DNA of 64,000 nucleotides. It comes from Neisseria subflava. Lineage in GTDB: Bacteria > Pseudomonadota > Gammaproteobacteria > Burkholderiales > Neisseriaceae. The stretch is taken from positions 2,046,001 to 2,110,000 of the forward strand of contig NZ_CP073115.1 of the NCBI RefSeq assembly GCF_024205705.1. Direction: 5' to 3'. The position numbers and the translations under genes are program-made. The notes beneath the pieces were generated by a model. The model did not search any database, was not told the DNA's origin, and was given only the letters and a program-made list of their open reading frames with translations. This document shows positions 45,436 through 55,532 of this stretch, piece after piece (positions within the stretch are counted from its first letter, which is position 1; each line of letters begins with the position of its first letter).

Positions 45436-46266
45436 TTAATTTTCTGATGAAATTTCTTGATCTTCAAATTTCATACTTTTCTGATTTAACTTCCAAGTAG
45501 TCTTATTTGTAGAAGATATGGATTTTTTACCCTGATGAAATTCATAGCAGACCCTATCTGTTTTTAATACAAACTCTTTGCTGAGTTCAAATTCCATCAC
45601 ACACTTTCCTTGCGGCTTCAAGGACAAGGTATCTTCTACATGGTAACTCAGTATTCCATCTATTTTTTTAAAATTGAAGGGCGGGCGCAACAACTTTTTA
45701 TTATCATAGAATGATTCGTATACCAAATCTATTGAGCCTAAACTTGGAAGGCCGGTATGATCTTGGCCGATGCTTCCATCCTTTCTATTAATCAAATAAA
45801 TATTATAATTTTGCTCAATAATACTATTTTCTTCAGACTCTTCTGACTCTCTATTAGTTGCAACAACAAGCCATGCAAATGAATCATTATAGGGAATCAC
45901 GCCCAGAACTTTTGCATACTCGGGGATACTTGTTGGAACAGCATATATATATTCTTTAGAATCCTTAGGCGCCTTAATCTTATTTAAATCAAGAAAACCA
46001 TTTGATAATCTAGGATAGGACTGAAACCAGATTTTAGATGAAATCGGTAACGTTAAACATTCCGCCTCCGCCAAATGTCCCTACTCCTTAGGATAATTAA
46101 TATAACAATTATCCCTACTGCTTTTTTGAAGAGATACAACAGGCTCTTCTTTGATGTTTCTATCAGCAAGTGTTCCTTCAGTAACTACTGCCTCTTTCCC
46201 ACAAGCTAATAACGCTCCCAGAAAAGAAAAAAATAATATCATGTGATGACATTTAGAAAAAATCAT
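45436..46266 (-). pseudogene. Lipoprotein, likely T6SS immunity protein, interrupted by an in-frame amber codon
   Basis: Reading from ATG 46266: the signal peptide ends in the lipobox LLAC near residue 22, then CGKEAVVTEGTLADRN and DNCYINYPKE, followed by TAG at 46083-46081. The frame continues without a shift as GHLAEAECLTLPISSKIW for another 212 residues to the stop at 45436. A single TGG-to-TAG change would explain the break. Alternatively a second protein starts at TTG 46074, preceded by AAGGAG. The product would be periplasmic or outer-membrane facing. AT-rich, no DUS. Confidence 0.6.
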
Positions 46267-46284
46267 ATATTTACCCTTTAGAAA

Positions 46285-47004
46285 TTACTCTAACTTTTTG
46301 AAATAAATACTCCTTTTTTCTCCATATTTAGCAGTATTGCGAAAAAAACTATCAGTATCACAGGCCATCTCGAGAATTCCTCCAAATGATGCTTTATCTT
46401 CCACATTTAATTTTTTCATATCATTTAAATATTTTTTACAATCTATTGAAAAGTCACTACCTTTTACCAACCTAAAAGATACTTTTTGATTTAAGTAATA
46501 TTCTTTCCCTTTAGGGGTATCTCCAATTTTAACTATTGAATTATCATGGCCATTTGTGTTTGAAACGTAAAAATTATTTATATCTCCATCATCATTCAAT
46601 CCAAAAACAGTTGTATTTTTACTTATAGTATAAGTAAATGGACTATTTCCATCTCTCTTCAACTCAGACCAAATAATTGTAGGTATCATTTCTTCATCAT
46701 AATAAATAAGTGAATACATAATTATCAAGCTGTCCCGTACATATATATACATTCTTTCTTCATTTGGTTCTTGATTACCAGATAAATAATATGAATCATT
46801 ATGTCTATCAGCTTGTAACTCATGACACTTATTAAAACTTAAATTACATTTTTTATATAAAAAATATATACCATTATCTAATTTATCTTTTACACTTACC
46901 TTTTCACTTGAATATGCCAGTAAATCTTGATGATCTCCTTTCATATCAGAAAAGTAAATAAAATATAAATAAAAAAACAAGAATACAAAACCTATTCTGT
47001 ACAT
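46285..47004 (-). CDS. Membrane-anchored T6SS immunity candidate
   Basis: This 239-residue protein has an N-terminal hydrophobic segment (IGFVFLFFYLYFIYFS, about 4-19) that could be an uncleaved anchor or signal, and then a periplasmic-type domain with cysteines (CNLSFNKC, MACDTDSFF). No family is recognised. It lies 12 bp downstream of the effector C-terminal frame on the same strand, the usual place of an immunity gene. Low GC, no DUS. Confidence 0.6.
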   Translation of the reverse strand: MYRIGFVFLFFYLYFIYFSDMKGDHQDLLAYSSEKVSVKDKLDNGIYFLYKKCNLSFNKCHELQADRHNDSYYLSGNQEPNEERMYIYVRDSLIIMYSLIYYDEEMIPTIIWSELKRDGNSPFTYTISKNTTVFGLNDDGDINNFYVSNTNGHDNSIVKIGDTPKGKEYYLNQKVSFRLVKGSDFSIDCKKYLNDMKKLNVEDKASFGGILEMACDTDSFFRNTAKYGEKRSIYFKKLE

Positions 47005-47015
47005 ATAACCCTCAA

Positions 47016-47750
47016 TTATTGATTAATTTCCAAATGAAATGCCCCTTCTCCTGGATTATTTCCAGGATATAAAATCGTTTTAATTAAACCTTTATTACTC
47101 AGTTGAATACAATATTCATAAAATTTTTTTTGTTCAGCAGCAGAAGAAAGTCCATTTGAGTTAATTCCCAAATCTATGACATTTAACTTTTTATATGCTT
47201 CTTCTGATACACAGTGAAGAGATACTTTTCTATTCTGTTTTTGAAATTCTAGTATTTTTTGTACCATTTTACCCAAAGTGACTTCTTTACTTTCTCCTTG
47301 TCTTTTTCCTGCATTTGCAATTTTAATAATTTCAGTACCATATTTACCATAAGTTGCCGTAGGGTTGTACATTAGCTCAGCCTGCTTTCTTGGTGTCCTA
47401 ATTGTACTAGTAATAACAAGTTGTTTTTTACCTGATAATTTTGCTAAACTTTCAAGCACTTCTTTTGTTTTATTACTTACGAGACTTCTCTGATATTCAT
47501 TAACAGAGCTGGAGAAAATAATCCTTACAGATGAGTTAGCCTCTCTCTCACGACCAACAACAGTCAATGGTTTTCCTCCCTGTTCTGTATGGGTATTTTT
47601 TTGACGGGGGGGTTCTTTTTGTTGAGGTTGAGGTTTAACTTTCTCTTCTTGCTTTGGCGGGGGAGTTTTTTGTGTCGTAGTTGGTTGTTTTTGTAAGGGC
47701 TTATTTTTCAATACCTGCCCTATAGTATTAAAAGCAGTTTGTTGCACCAC
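47016..47750 (-). CDS. C-terminal part of a T6SS effector: proline-rich linker and M15-like peptidase domain
   Basis: This 244-residue frame from GTG 47750 opens with a proline/glutamine-rich linker (about 15-60). The rest resembles a D-Ala-D-Ala carboxypeptidase/M15-type peptidase: STIRTPRKQAELMYN, SLHCVSEEAYKKLNVIDLG and GEGAFHLEINQ supply the expected His, Asp and His zinc ligands. It would cleave peptidoglycan cross-links in the periplasm of a rival cell. The frame extends upstream without a stop to ENPITAVTQVVQQTA, and the preceding gene ends in another frame at 47765, so it is probably the back half of one gene split by a frameshift. Confidence 0.65.
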   Translation of the reverse strand: MVQQTAFNTIGQVLKNKPLQKQPTTTQKTPPPKQEEKVKPQPQQKEPPRQKNTHTEQGGKPLTVVGREREANSSVRIIFSSSVNEYQRSLVSNKTKEVLESLAKLSGKKQLVITSTIRTPRKQAELMYNPTATYGKYGTEIIKIANAGKRQGESKEVTLGKMVQKILEFQKQNRKVSLHCVSEEAYKKLNVIDLGINSNGLSSAAEQKKFYEYCIQLSNKGLIKTILYPGNNPGEGAFHLEINQ

Positions 47751-47764
47751 CTGTGTTACAGCTG

Positions 47765-49231
47765 TTATTGGATTCTCCCTAAAGTATCCCTTGCATTCTG
47801 TCTTGCTGTATGATCAACAGTAATTTTTCGAATAGAAACAGATTGTAAACATCTCAACAGTAATAGTGGTTTACCTTTATTACCAAGCCCATATACGAAA
47901 CCGACTAAGGCCTTTACTTTTAAACGACCTTCACTATCAGTCTTTTTACTTTTTTCCCTCTTACGGTAAAATATACTGAATTCCGTATTAGGTACAGGTT
48001 TCCCTTGAGTATCTACAACTATAATTGTAAATGTATGTACCGGAAGTAAAACCTTTACTACGGTATCACGTAAACTTTCTGTGACAGTAAAAGAGGTAAT
48101 CGGTTGCAGTCTTCCTTCTCCAGCAATGCAAACCTGGATAGTCTGACCTATTTCGGCACGAAGATTTTCTTTAATCCCTTCCGTATTTGTAATATGTTGT
48201 TTAGGAGTTCCCTTATAAACCAAAGTAAATTTAACATTACTGATTGGCTTTTTTGTATCTCCTTCCAAAATAGTAAGGTGAAAATTGACATCTTTAGAAG
48301 CAGCATCTTCCAATTCTGAAGCAGGATTTTTTGTTTGCTGAGTAATTTCATCTTGTTTTTTGGGTTCTGGAGTGCCTTTTGCAGCCAATGGAGCCGAAAC
48401 TTTCATATCTGAAGCTGTGATTGTATATGGCTGTACCTGATCAACTTCTTGAGTAACTTTTTCACTTTTAATGCCATCAATTTCTAAAATGATTTCAGCT
48501 CCAGGATGTCTGACTATAACAGGTAGCTCCCCATCTGTATCAGTTTTATGAGTAACTTCAAATTTGCTATTTAAATGTTTACCATCATATGAAGATAGTA
48601 TTTTAACGGCCTTATCTTTTACAGGAAGACCGTCAACATCTTGCAGTTTTACTCGAATTTTACGTTTGCAACAGGTTTCCAAATCGTAGTTGGCAAATAA
48701 TTTCAGATATTCGCTGATATGAGTTTTATTGCCATCAAACTCGCTGTGTCGTTTTCCTGTTTTTTTATCAATTTTGTAATTTCCAGGCATATCTAAAAAA
48801 GATGCTAAACCACCAGAACCAACTAGGTGGCAGCCGGCAATACAACCGGATTCGGTAATTTCTATCCCCTTAACAATTTTTCCATAATACTCATTAAACC
48901 CCCATACCCGTAATCTTTTACACCATAAATCAATAGATAAATTAATTGCTGCTACTTGAATTTCACGAGATGATCTAAATGCTTCTTCTGATACTGCTCC
49001 ATTTTTTCCTGTCCATTCGCCTTGTTTTTTATATCCTATATCAATTAGAGCGCCTTCTCCATACTGGAACAAACCAATATACCCTCTTTCGTTAATTTCA
49101 TGAATAGCTTTTTTGTTTACTAAATCGTTCTGATTTAAATCAGCACTACTTTCTCTTCGTGCTAATGCATAAATGAACCCTTTTCTATTAGAAGGATAGG
49201 ATATGTCAAATACAGCCTTATTTTTTCTCAT
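47765..49231 (-). CDS. N-terminal part of a T6SS effector: lysozyme-like domain and Ig-like repeats
   Basis: This 488-residue protein starts with a lytic-transglycosylase-like region (about 15-205: FIYALARRESSADLNQNDL with a candidate catalytic Glu, RGYIGLFQYGEGALIDIGY, CIAGCHLVGSGGLASFLD). Three beta-sandwich (Ig/transthyretin-like) repeats follow (about 208-275, 315-390, 393-465). It has no signal peptide, as expected for T6SS cargo. It lies 70 bp after vgrG on the same strand. The end (DTLGRIQ) is probably not the true C-terminus: restoring one G at 47777-47779 would join it to the downstream peptidase frame, giving about 740 residues. Confidence 0.65.
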   Translation of the reverse strand: MRKNKAVFDISYPSNRKGFIYALARRESSADLNQNDLVNKKAIHEINERGYIGLFQYGEGALIDIGYKKQGEWTGKNGAVSEEAFRSSREIQVAAINLSIDLWCKRLRVWGFNEYYGKIVKGIEITESGCIAGCHLVGSGGLASFLDMPGNYKIDKKTGKRHSEFDGNKTHISEYLKLFANYDLETCCKRKIRVKLQDVDGLPVKDKAVKILSSYDGKHLNSKFEVTHKTDTDGELPVIVRHPGAEIILEIDGIKSEKVTQEVDQVQPYTITASDMKVSAPLAAKGTPEPKKQDEITQQTKNPASELEDAASKDVNFHLTILEGDTKKPISNVKFTLVYKGTPKQHITNTEGIKENLRAEIGQTIQVCIAGEGRLQPITSFTVTESLRDTVVKVLLPVHTFTIIVVDTQGKPVPNTEFSIFYRKREKSKKTDSEGRLKVKALVGFVYGLGNKGKPLLLLRCLQSVSIRKITVDHTARQNARDTLGRIQ

Positions 49232-49301
49232 AATTAATTTCCTAAATAATTATTATTAATAATAAATTTAATATTTTCCTAAAACAGTATTTCTAAGTAT
49301 A

Positions 49302-51940
49302 TTAATTTCCGAATTGGTTGTAATCTTCTAATAAATTATCCTCGACGACTTCTTCTGTCTCAGATATTTCTTCACAATCATGATCTTCTTCATCACAGGC
49401 ACAACAGTGATCTTCATGTTCTGTCTCATTATCTGGGATGAGAGCCCATTTTTGCTCTTTGGTCAGCTTACCTATCACAGAAATTTCGATTTCATCTTTC
49501 GAATCTCCATAAAATCTTGATGTTCTCCCATTTTTATCAAAAGTTTCTATACGCTCTGAATTTTGCCCCCTATTAATTACTTTATAACTAATACCTCCTG
49601 ATAAAAAATCAGAAGTGAATACACTACTAAAATCGAAACGCCTACTAAACAAACCTGTTTGTGGAAGTAATGGTAGCCGTGCATTGATCCCATTCGCCCC
49701 ATTCACCACCAACGGTGCCCTCACCCGCACCACCTTCGGACTCCCGATCTCAACTTCCCCGTTGCTCAGTTTGATATACGCCCCTTGCAGGTAATCAGAA
49801 TCTCTTCCTTCGCCGCAATGGTGATCTTCCCTGCACTGCTGGTTAACGTCGCATCCTTCAGTGCATTCAGCTGCAGCTCGTCATTCTGTGCCTGTACTTC
49901 CACTTTACCCTGATTGGCCTGTACCTTGATGCCGCTGCTTTGCGCAAACAGGTTCAGACTCTCTGCCGCATGGGCGGTCAGGCTTTGTCCGGCGCTGATG
50001 TCGGTATGGCTGCCGCTGACGAGGTGGATGTTTTCATTGGCGGTGTGCAGTTGGCTTTGCTCTGTCGCGGTGGCGATGCCGGCCGGGGCGGTTTGGATCA
50101 AACCTGCCTCTTTCAGGTCTTTAAGGGCGTCTTTCAGACGGCCCCTTTGGGTTTCTTCATCGGTGTTGTGGTTGTTGGCGGTTTGGGCGGCTTTGTTCAG
50201 GCTTTTGGCCAGGGAGAGTGCCTGTTCGATCTGTGCGATGGCATCGTCCATATCCAACACTTTGCCGTTGGCATCCTGGTTTTGTGCGCTGACGAGTATG
50301 CCCTTACCTGCCCGTACGGCCCCCCAACCGTCGGTTCTGAGTTCGAAGCCTTCGCCGTTCTCTCCGCGTTTGTTGCGGGTTGAGTCGACGATATGGCCGA
50401 GGTTGAGTTGGGATTTCTGATAGTCGGTGGCAAGTTTGATGTGTTCCTGTCCCTGCAGGTCTTCCATCCTCAGTTTGTTGTTCGCCCAGGTACGGATGAC
50501 GTTTCTTGTGTTCCAATCGGCAGGGATATGGTCGGTATGGGCACTGTCGTGCATGACACCGGAGATATACGGACGGTCGGGATTACCTTGTACGAAGGAC
50601 AGCATCACTTCGGTGCCTTCGTGTAAGGGGAAGTGAATGCCGTATTCGGGACCGGCATAGGGTTTAGCCAGTCGGACGGGACGGCTTTCCCCGCCGGGAC
50701 TCCATTCGTCCAGGTCAAACGGGAGTTTGACGCGGTAGCGGCCCATATCGTCGATATAGGCGTAGGTGCAGTTTTCTGCCGCAGTTACCCGTGCCGGTAA
50801 GGTACCGTCGATATGCGGACGCGGGGTGATGCGTTCAGGACGGTAGGCGAGTTGGGCGGGGATGGCGGTAAAGGTATGGCTGTAGGCGGTATCGCGGCTG
50901 CCGCTGTGCTCCATGGAAAGTACCAGCCAGCCGTCGGGGGCTTCGGGGAAGGAGACATCGGTTTGGAACACCTTCATCGGCGTCATGGAGACGACGTTGC
51001 CGCTGCCGGCTGCGACGGTTTGGCGGCAGAGGTTGGCTTCGTTCAACAGGGTCGTCTGAACTTGGGCTTCGTCGGTTGTTTTGGGATGAAGGCCCCAATG
51101 CTGTTGTTTGCCCAATAAAACGGTATTGTCGGCTGATTCTTCCGACTGTTTGTTGTCGGTTTCGGCAAATAGGTCGGTATCGGCACTGCGGTAGTTGTAG
51201 TCGGCCGTGCGTATGCCTTCGACAATGGGGTTGTGGCGGATGCTTAAGTTAAAGAGTGCTTCGGTACCGACACTCTCCAATCCGGCATGGGGTCGGTAGG
51301 ATACGGGTAAGCCTTGGCTGCGTAAGTAATGTTCGGGACTGTCGCCGAAGACGACTACGTCGCCATGTTGTTCATGCTGTTCGAAGGCATACCAAATACC
51401 CTCTTCTTCACACAGACGGTTGATAAAGTCGAAGTCGCTTTCGAGATACTGGGTCACATACTCGCGTACGGCGTAGTTGCGGCTCTTTTGGAAACGGTAG
51501 TCGACGCCGGAGAAACCGTGGTGTTTGAAGACGGCGGCAACGATGTCGGGGACGGTTTGGTGTTGGAACAACCGGGAGGTTTGGAAATGCTTTAAAGCCG
51601 CGAAACGCGGCTCTAAAACAAAGCGGTAAACGGTTTCATCCTTGGATACCGACAACTTCTCGCATGAGGTGATAATGCCCTGCCATTGCTTTGCCGGGGA
51701 GTCGTCTAAAGCAGACCCGAATGCCCCGGCCACTTCCGACAGTAAACCTTCTTGCGGACGAATCTCAAACGCTGCGCGCTGGTTGAGGTAGGAAGAGAGA
51801 GGCAGTGAGGAATCGGTCGAGGTAGCGGTGATTTCGACACGGTAAGCGGTATTGACCGCTTCGGATGCGCTGAAGGAACGGACTGAAAGTGACGGAGAGA
51901 AACGGGCGAAGGTAAGGTGGTAGGATTGGCGGGCGGTCAT
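49302..51940 (-). pseudogene. vgrG: VgrG spike protein (TssI), broken by a one-base frameshift
   Basis: The main frame (51940-49766, 724 residues) has the gp27-like N-terminal half (YVTQYLESDFDFINRLCEEE), the gp5-like OB domain (DDMGRYRVKLPFDLDEWSPG and HEGTEVMLSFVQGNPDRPYI) and the DUF2345 tail. It ends EEILITCKGRISN, where other VgrGs read on as AYIKLSNGEVEIGSPKVV. The expected sequence continues in the +1 frame as far as the stop at 49302 (VRVRAPLVVNGANGINAR, then a 110-residue extension with an acidic, Cys-rich end). Four G at 49791-49794 (C on the plus strand) would have to be five. The extension probably carries the downstream effector. Confidence 0.85.
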
Positions 51941-52020
51941 GACGAGACAATTTTAGAATGACATTGAATTTGATATATTAACTTGGATTATACTGATGGT
52001 AAAGCAAATGGGATAAATGG

Positions 52021-52077
52021 AAAAAAGGCCGTCTGAAAGGTAATCAATCTTGTTGACTTCCCCTCCAGACGGCCTTT
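52021..52077. terminator. DUS hairpin between clpV and vgrG
   Basis: GGCCGTCTG and CCAGACGGCC are flanked by A on one side and TTTAAT on the other. One arm lacks the full TGAA end. Confidence 0.7.
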
Positions 52078-52085
52078 AATCCGCC

Positions 52086-54902
52086 TTACTCAAACAAGAC
52101 GTCTATACCTTCTTCTCCAACCTCCAAGCTCGCTCGCTCCGGCATATGACCCGCCGTCTGCTGCCATTGTAAAAAGCTTTGGGCTATCGCCGGCATCACC
52201 TGACGGTTCAGCAGGTGGTCAATGTTGCGCGCACCACTGTCGCCGGTCGTACAGGAATCGGCCAGCAGCGCTGCAAAGTCCTCACTGTAGCTGAGGCGCG
52301 TTTGATGGGCTTCATACAGCCGGTCTGCTATTTTATCCAACTTCAATCTGACGATTTGAGCCAATGCTTCTTTTTCCAACGGACGGTAAGGAACGACCTG
52401 CATACGCGCCAACAATGCGGCCTGGAAGTGGTCTGTCAGTATCGGACGGATGGCTTCCGCCAGTTCTTCCAAGCTGTATTCGGGTGCTTCTTCGGCTTCG
52501 GCAGGGCCGTCTGAAACTTCGGTGTGCTCAGACGGAGTTTCCGGCATTTGTGCAGAAAGTTCTACTTCGGTATCGGCGATCTGTTCTTGTTCGTTTGCTT
52601 CTTGGTTTTCTGCTGCGGCTTCTTCTGCCTCTTCTGGCTCTTGCGGTTTCAGCAACTGGGTCAGTTCGTTTGCCCCCAAGTTCGAAGTCATCAGGATAAC
52701 GGTGTTTTTGAAGTCGATTTCCCGGCCTTCGCCGTCACGCATCATGCCTTTGTCGAAGACTTGGTAGAAGAGGTTGAGGATGTCTTTGTGGGCCTTTTCG
52801 ACTTCGTCCAGCAATACGACGCTGTATGGTTTTTGACGTACGGCTTCGGTCAATACGCCGCCTTCGCCGTAGCCGACATAACCCGGAGGCGAGCCTTTAA
52901 GTTGGGAAACGGTGTGTGCTTCGCGGTATTCGGACAGGTTGATGGTAATCAGTGATTTTTCGCCGCCGAAGAGTGCGTCTGCCAATGCTAGAGCGGTTTC
53001 TGTTTTGCCGACACCGGATGGGCCGCTCAACAGGAATACGCCCAACGGGGAGTCGTTGGTTTTCAGGCCGGCTTTGGCGGCCCTTAAACTTTGCGCAATC
53101 GCATGGATGGCTTCGCTTTGTCCGACTACGCGTTGCTCAAGCAGGCTTTCGAGCTGCAGCAGGTTGGCCAGTTCGTCTTTGAGTACGCTGCCTGCGGGCA
53201 CGCCTGTCCAGTCGGCGATAATGTCGGCAATCACGGTTTCATCGACGCTGGTAAAAATCAGCGGTTTGCCTGCGACGACGGCATCCAGCTGTTGCTGTTT
53301 CTCGGTCAGGCTTTGTTGTGCGGCTTCCCGCTCTTCGGAAGTCAATTCTGTATTTTTGGCGGCTTCCATTAAGGATTGGATTTCGTCCGCCAATTGTTTT
53401 TCTTCCTGATAGCGGCGGTTCATTTCTTCGCGTTGTTCGTTCAGCTGGGCAATTTCCTGCTCGACTTGTCGGATGTTTTCTTCTTGCGACGCGTTCAGAC
53501 GGCCCAGTTGTTTGTCGGCATCCAATGCTTCCAATTCCCGTTGCAGCGAGGAGGCCTGTGCCTCCATCAAGCCGAAGATATGGGGAACGGTATCCAAGCT
53601 CATGCGGACGCGGGCGGCGGCTGTATCCAACAAGTCTACGGCTTTGTCGGGCAGTTGGCGGCCAGTAATGTATTTTCTGGAGAGTTGCACGGCTGCGATG
53701 ACTGCGGAATCCTGAATATGGACTTTATGGTAGGCGGCATAACGCTGTTTCAAGCCGCGCAGCATGGTAAAGGCTGATTCGTCATCGGGCTCTTCTACTT
53801 TGACCATTTGGAAACGGCGCTCCAATGCGGCATCTTTTTCAAAATATTGTTTGTATTCGCTCCAGGTTGTGGCGGCAATGGTGCGCAATTCGCCTCGTGC
53901 CAAGGCCGGTTTTAAGAGGTTGGCGGCATCTGCGCCACCGGCGCTGTTGCCAGCGCCGATTAAGGTATGCGCTTCGTCAATGAACAATAAGATAGGCTCT
54001 TCGGAATTTTGAACGGCTTCAATCACGTTACGCAGGCGTTGTTCAAATTCGCCTTTGACGCCCGCACCTGCCTGCAGCAGGCCTAAATCCAAGACCAATA
54101 CCTGTGTGTTTTCTAATATTTTAGGCACTTCGCCTGAGGCGATTTTCAAGGCCAGGCCTTCTACCAGTGCGGTTTTGCCGACACCCGGCTCGCCGACCAA
54201 AATCGGATTGTTTTTACGGCGGCGCGATAAAATATCCATCATTTGGCGGATTTCTGTTTCGCGGCCAAATACGGGGTCGATGCCGCCTTGGGCTGCTTTT
54301 TCAGTCAGGTTGACGGTAAAGCGCGCCAATGCATCGTTTTGTCCGGTTGCTTTAACCGGTTGTGGTTTGGATTCGGCCTGAGTGCCTTCCTGGCCTTCTT
54401 CGGCAGAAGTTTGGGCAAACGTATTGTTGGTGCCTTCGATTGAGACTTCATCCAACCATGTTTTCAGACGGCCTATTTGGGTTTCCGTCAGACTCAACAG
54501 CGGCCATGCATCCTGCGTCATCAGACGGTAAGGGGATTTCAACAATGCCTGATACAGATAAGCGGAACGGATTTCCGATGCGCCTTCGTCACTTGCCAGT
54601 AGCCATGCGTCTGACAATAGGCTGACCAGTGATTTGGACAGTGAAGGATTACCGCGGACATTGCGCGGCAGTTTATCCATCGTGTCCAGCAAAGGGTTCC
54701 AGATGTTTTCCGAATCTATTTCGTAACGTCTCAATAAGGCGCCGACATCGCCATCCCCTAATTCCAATAGCTTGATAAACAAATGGTCAACCGTAATTTC
54801 GGCATGACCCCGTGTTTGACATAAACCGGCGGCGGCTTCCATTGCCTGTTGGCAATGCGTATTCAGACGACGTAATAATAAGGCTTGATCATGTGCAGAC
54901 AT
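52086..54902 (-). CDS. clpV: T6SS sheath-disassembly ATPase ClpV (TssH)
   Basis: This 938-residue double AAA+ unfoldase recycles contracted TssBC sheath. The N domain is at about 1-160. Walker A1 GEPGVGKTALVEGLA is near 240, Walker B1 ILLFIDEAHTLIG near 310, Walker A2 GPSGVGKTETALALAD near 640 and Walker B2 VVLLDEVEKAH near 710. A long acidic, low-complexity insert (about 745-815) splits the second AAA+ domain and is not part of standard ClpV. Hcp lies 71 bp upstream. Confidence 0.93.
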   Translation of the reverse strand: MSAHDQALLLRRLNTHCQQAMEAAAGLCQTRGHAEITVDHLFIKLLELGDGDVGALLRRYEIDSENIWNPLLDTMDKLPRNVRGNPSLSKSLVSLLSDAWLLASDEGASEIRSAYLYQALLKSPYRLMTQDAWPLLSLTETQIGRLKTWLDEVSIEGTNNTFAQTSAEEGQEGTQAESKPQPVKATGQNDALARFTVNLTEKAAQGGIDPVFGRETEIRQMMDILSRRRKNNPILVGEPGVGKTALVEGLALKIASGEVPKILENTQVLVLDLGLLQAGAGVKGEFEQRLRNVIEAVQNSEEPILLFIDEAHTLIGAGNSAGGADAANLLKPALARGELRTIAATTWSEYKQYFEKDAALERRFQMVKVEEPDDESAFTMLRGLKQRYAAYHKVHIQDSAVIAAVQLSRKYITGRQLPDKAVDLLDTAAARVRMSLDTVPHIFGLMEAQASSLQRELEALDADKQLGRLNASQEENIRQVEQEIAQLNEQREEMNRRYQEEKQLADEIQSLMEAAKNTELTSEEREAAQQSLTEKQQQLDAVVAGKPLIFTSVDETVIADIIADWTGVPAGSVLKDELANLLQLESLLEQRVVGQSEAIHAIAQSLRAAKAGLKTNDSPLGVFLLSGPSGVGKTETALALADALFGGEKSLITINLSEYREAHTVSQLKGSPPGYVGYGEGGVLTEAVRQKPYSVVLLDEVEKAHKDILNLFYQVFDKGMMRDGEGREIDFKNTVILMTSNLGANELTQLLKPQEPEEAEEAAAENQEANEQEQIADTEVELSAQMPETPSEHTEVSDGPAEAEEAPEYSLEELAEAIRPILTDHFQAALLARMQVVPYRPLEKEALAQIVRLKLDKIADRLYEAHQTRLSYSEDFAALLADSCTTGDSGARNIDHLLNRQVMPAIAQSFLQWQQTAGHMPERASLEVGEEGIDVLFE

Positions 54903-54973
54903 TTGATATCCCTGATGTAAAAATGTGTTATAAAAAAGTGCTACCTTTATCAGGCAGCACTTTATGTGGATGA

Positions 54974-55462
54974 TTAAGCGCGGCTTTCGTTCCAGCTGTC
55001 GGAATGAATGATGTTGCCGTCTTTATAAGTCCAAGTGATTTTTTCGTAGCGCAATTCAACGCGTTCCAAGTGGTTGTAACGCTCGCGTGCAGGGTCTTTG
55101 ATGTTGTGCATTACAGGACCTACTGCGACAACTTTAACGTTGTCCAGTTTGGTATTGAAGTACTCTTTCTCTTGACCGGATGCATCAATTTGATACCACT
55201 TGATTTCTACTTCTTTTAAAGTTTGGCCGGTGGTCACGGCTTTGTACAAGTATGGAGAAGACGCATCGTATTCTTTGTACAATACGATAGGTTCATGAAC
55301 GCGGGTACCTGTCAGTTTGCCGGTGTTGGCATCTGTAGGAATGCGGACATTGTGTTGGAACTCAACGATCTCAACACTGTCTTCACGGCCGTTAACGTCA
55401 ACGGAACCTTTAATAGCGGAACCGCCATCGTCTTTCAGCCACATATAAGCAGGAATTGCCAT
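54974..55462 (-). CDS. hcp: T6SS tube protein Hcp (TssD)
   Basis: This 162-residue hexameric ring protein stacks into the secreted tube. It begins MAIPAYMWLKDDGGSAIKGS and has VEIVEFQHNVRIPTDANTG and YNHLERVELRYEKITWTYK. No signal peptide. GGAGTAAAAAT precedes ATG 55462. It is intact. Confidence 0.95.
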   Translation of the reverse strand: MAIPAYMWLKDDGGSAIKGSVDVNGREDSVEIVEFQHNVRIPTDANTGKLTGTRVHEPIVLYKEYDASSPYLYKAVTTGQTLKEVEIKWYQIDASGQEKEYFNTKLDNVKVVAVGPVMHNIKDPARERYNHLERVELRYEKITWTYKDGNIIHSDSWNESRA

Positions 55463-55532
55463 ATTTTTACTCCTTAGTTTTATTAAAAACGCTTTAAGTT
55501 TTAAGGCTTAAAGCAACTTGTGCTGCATTGAA

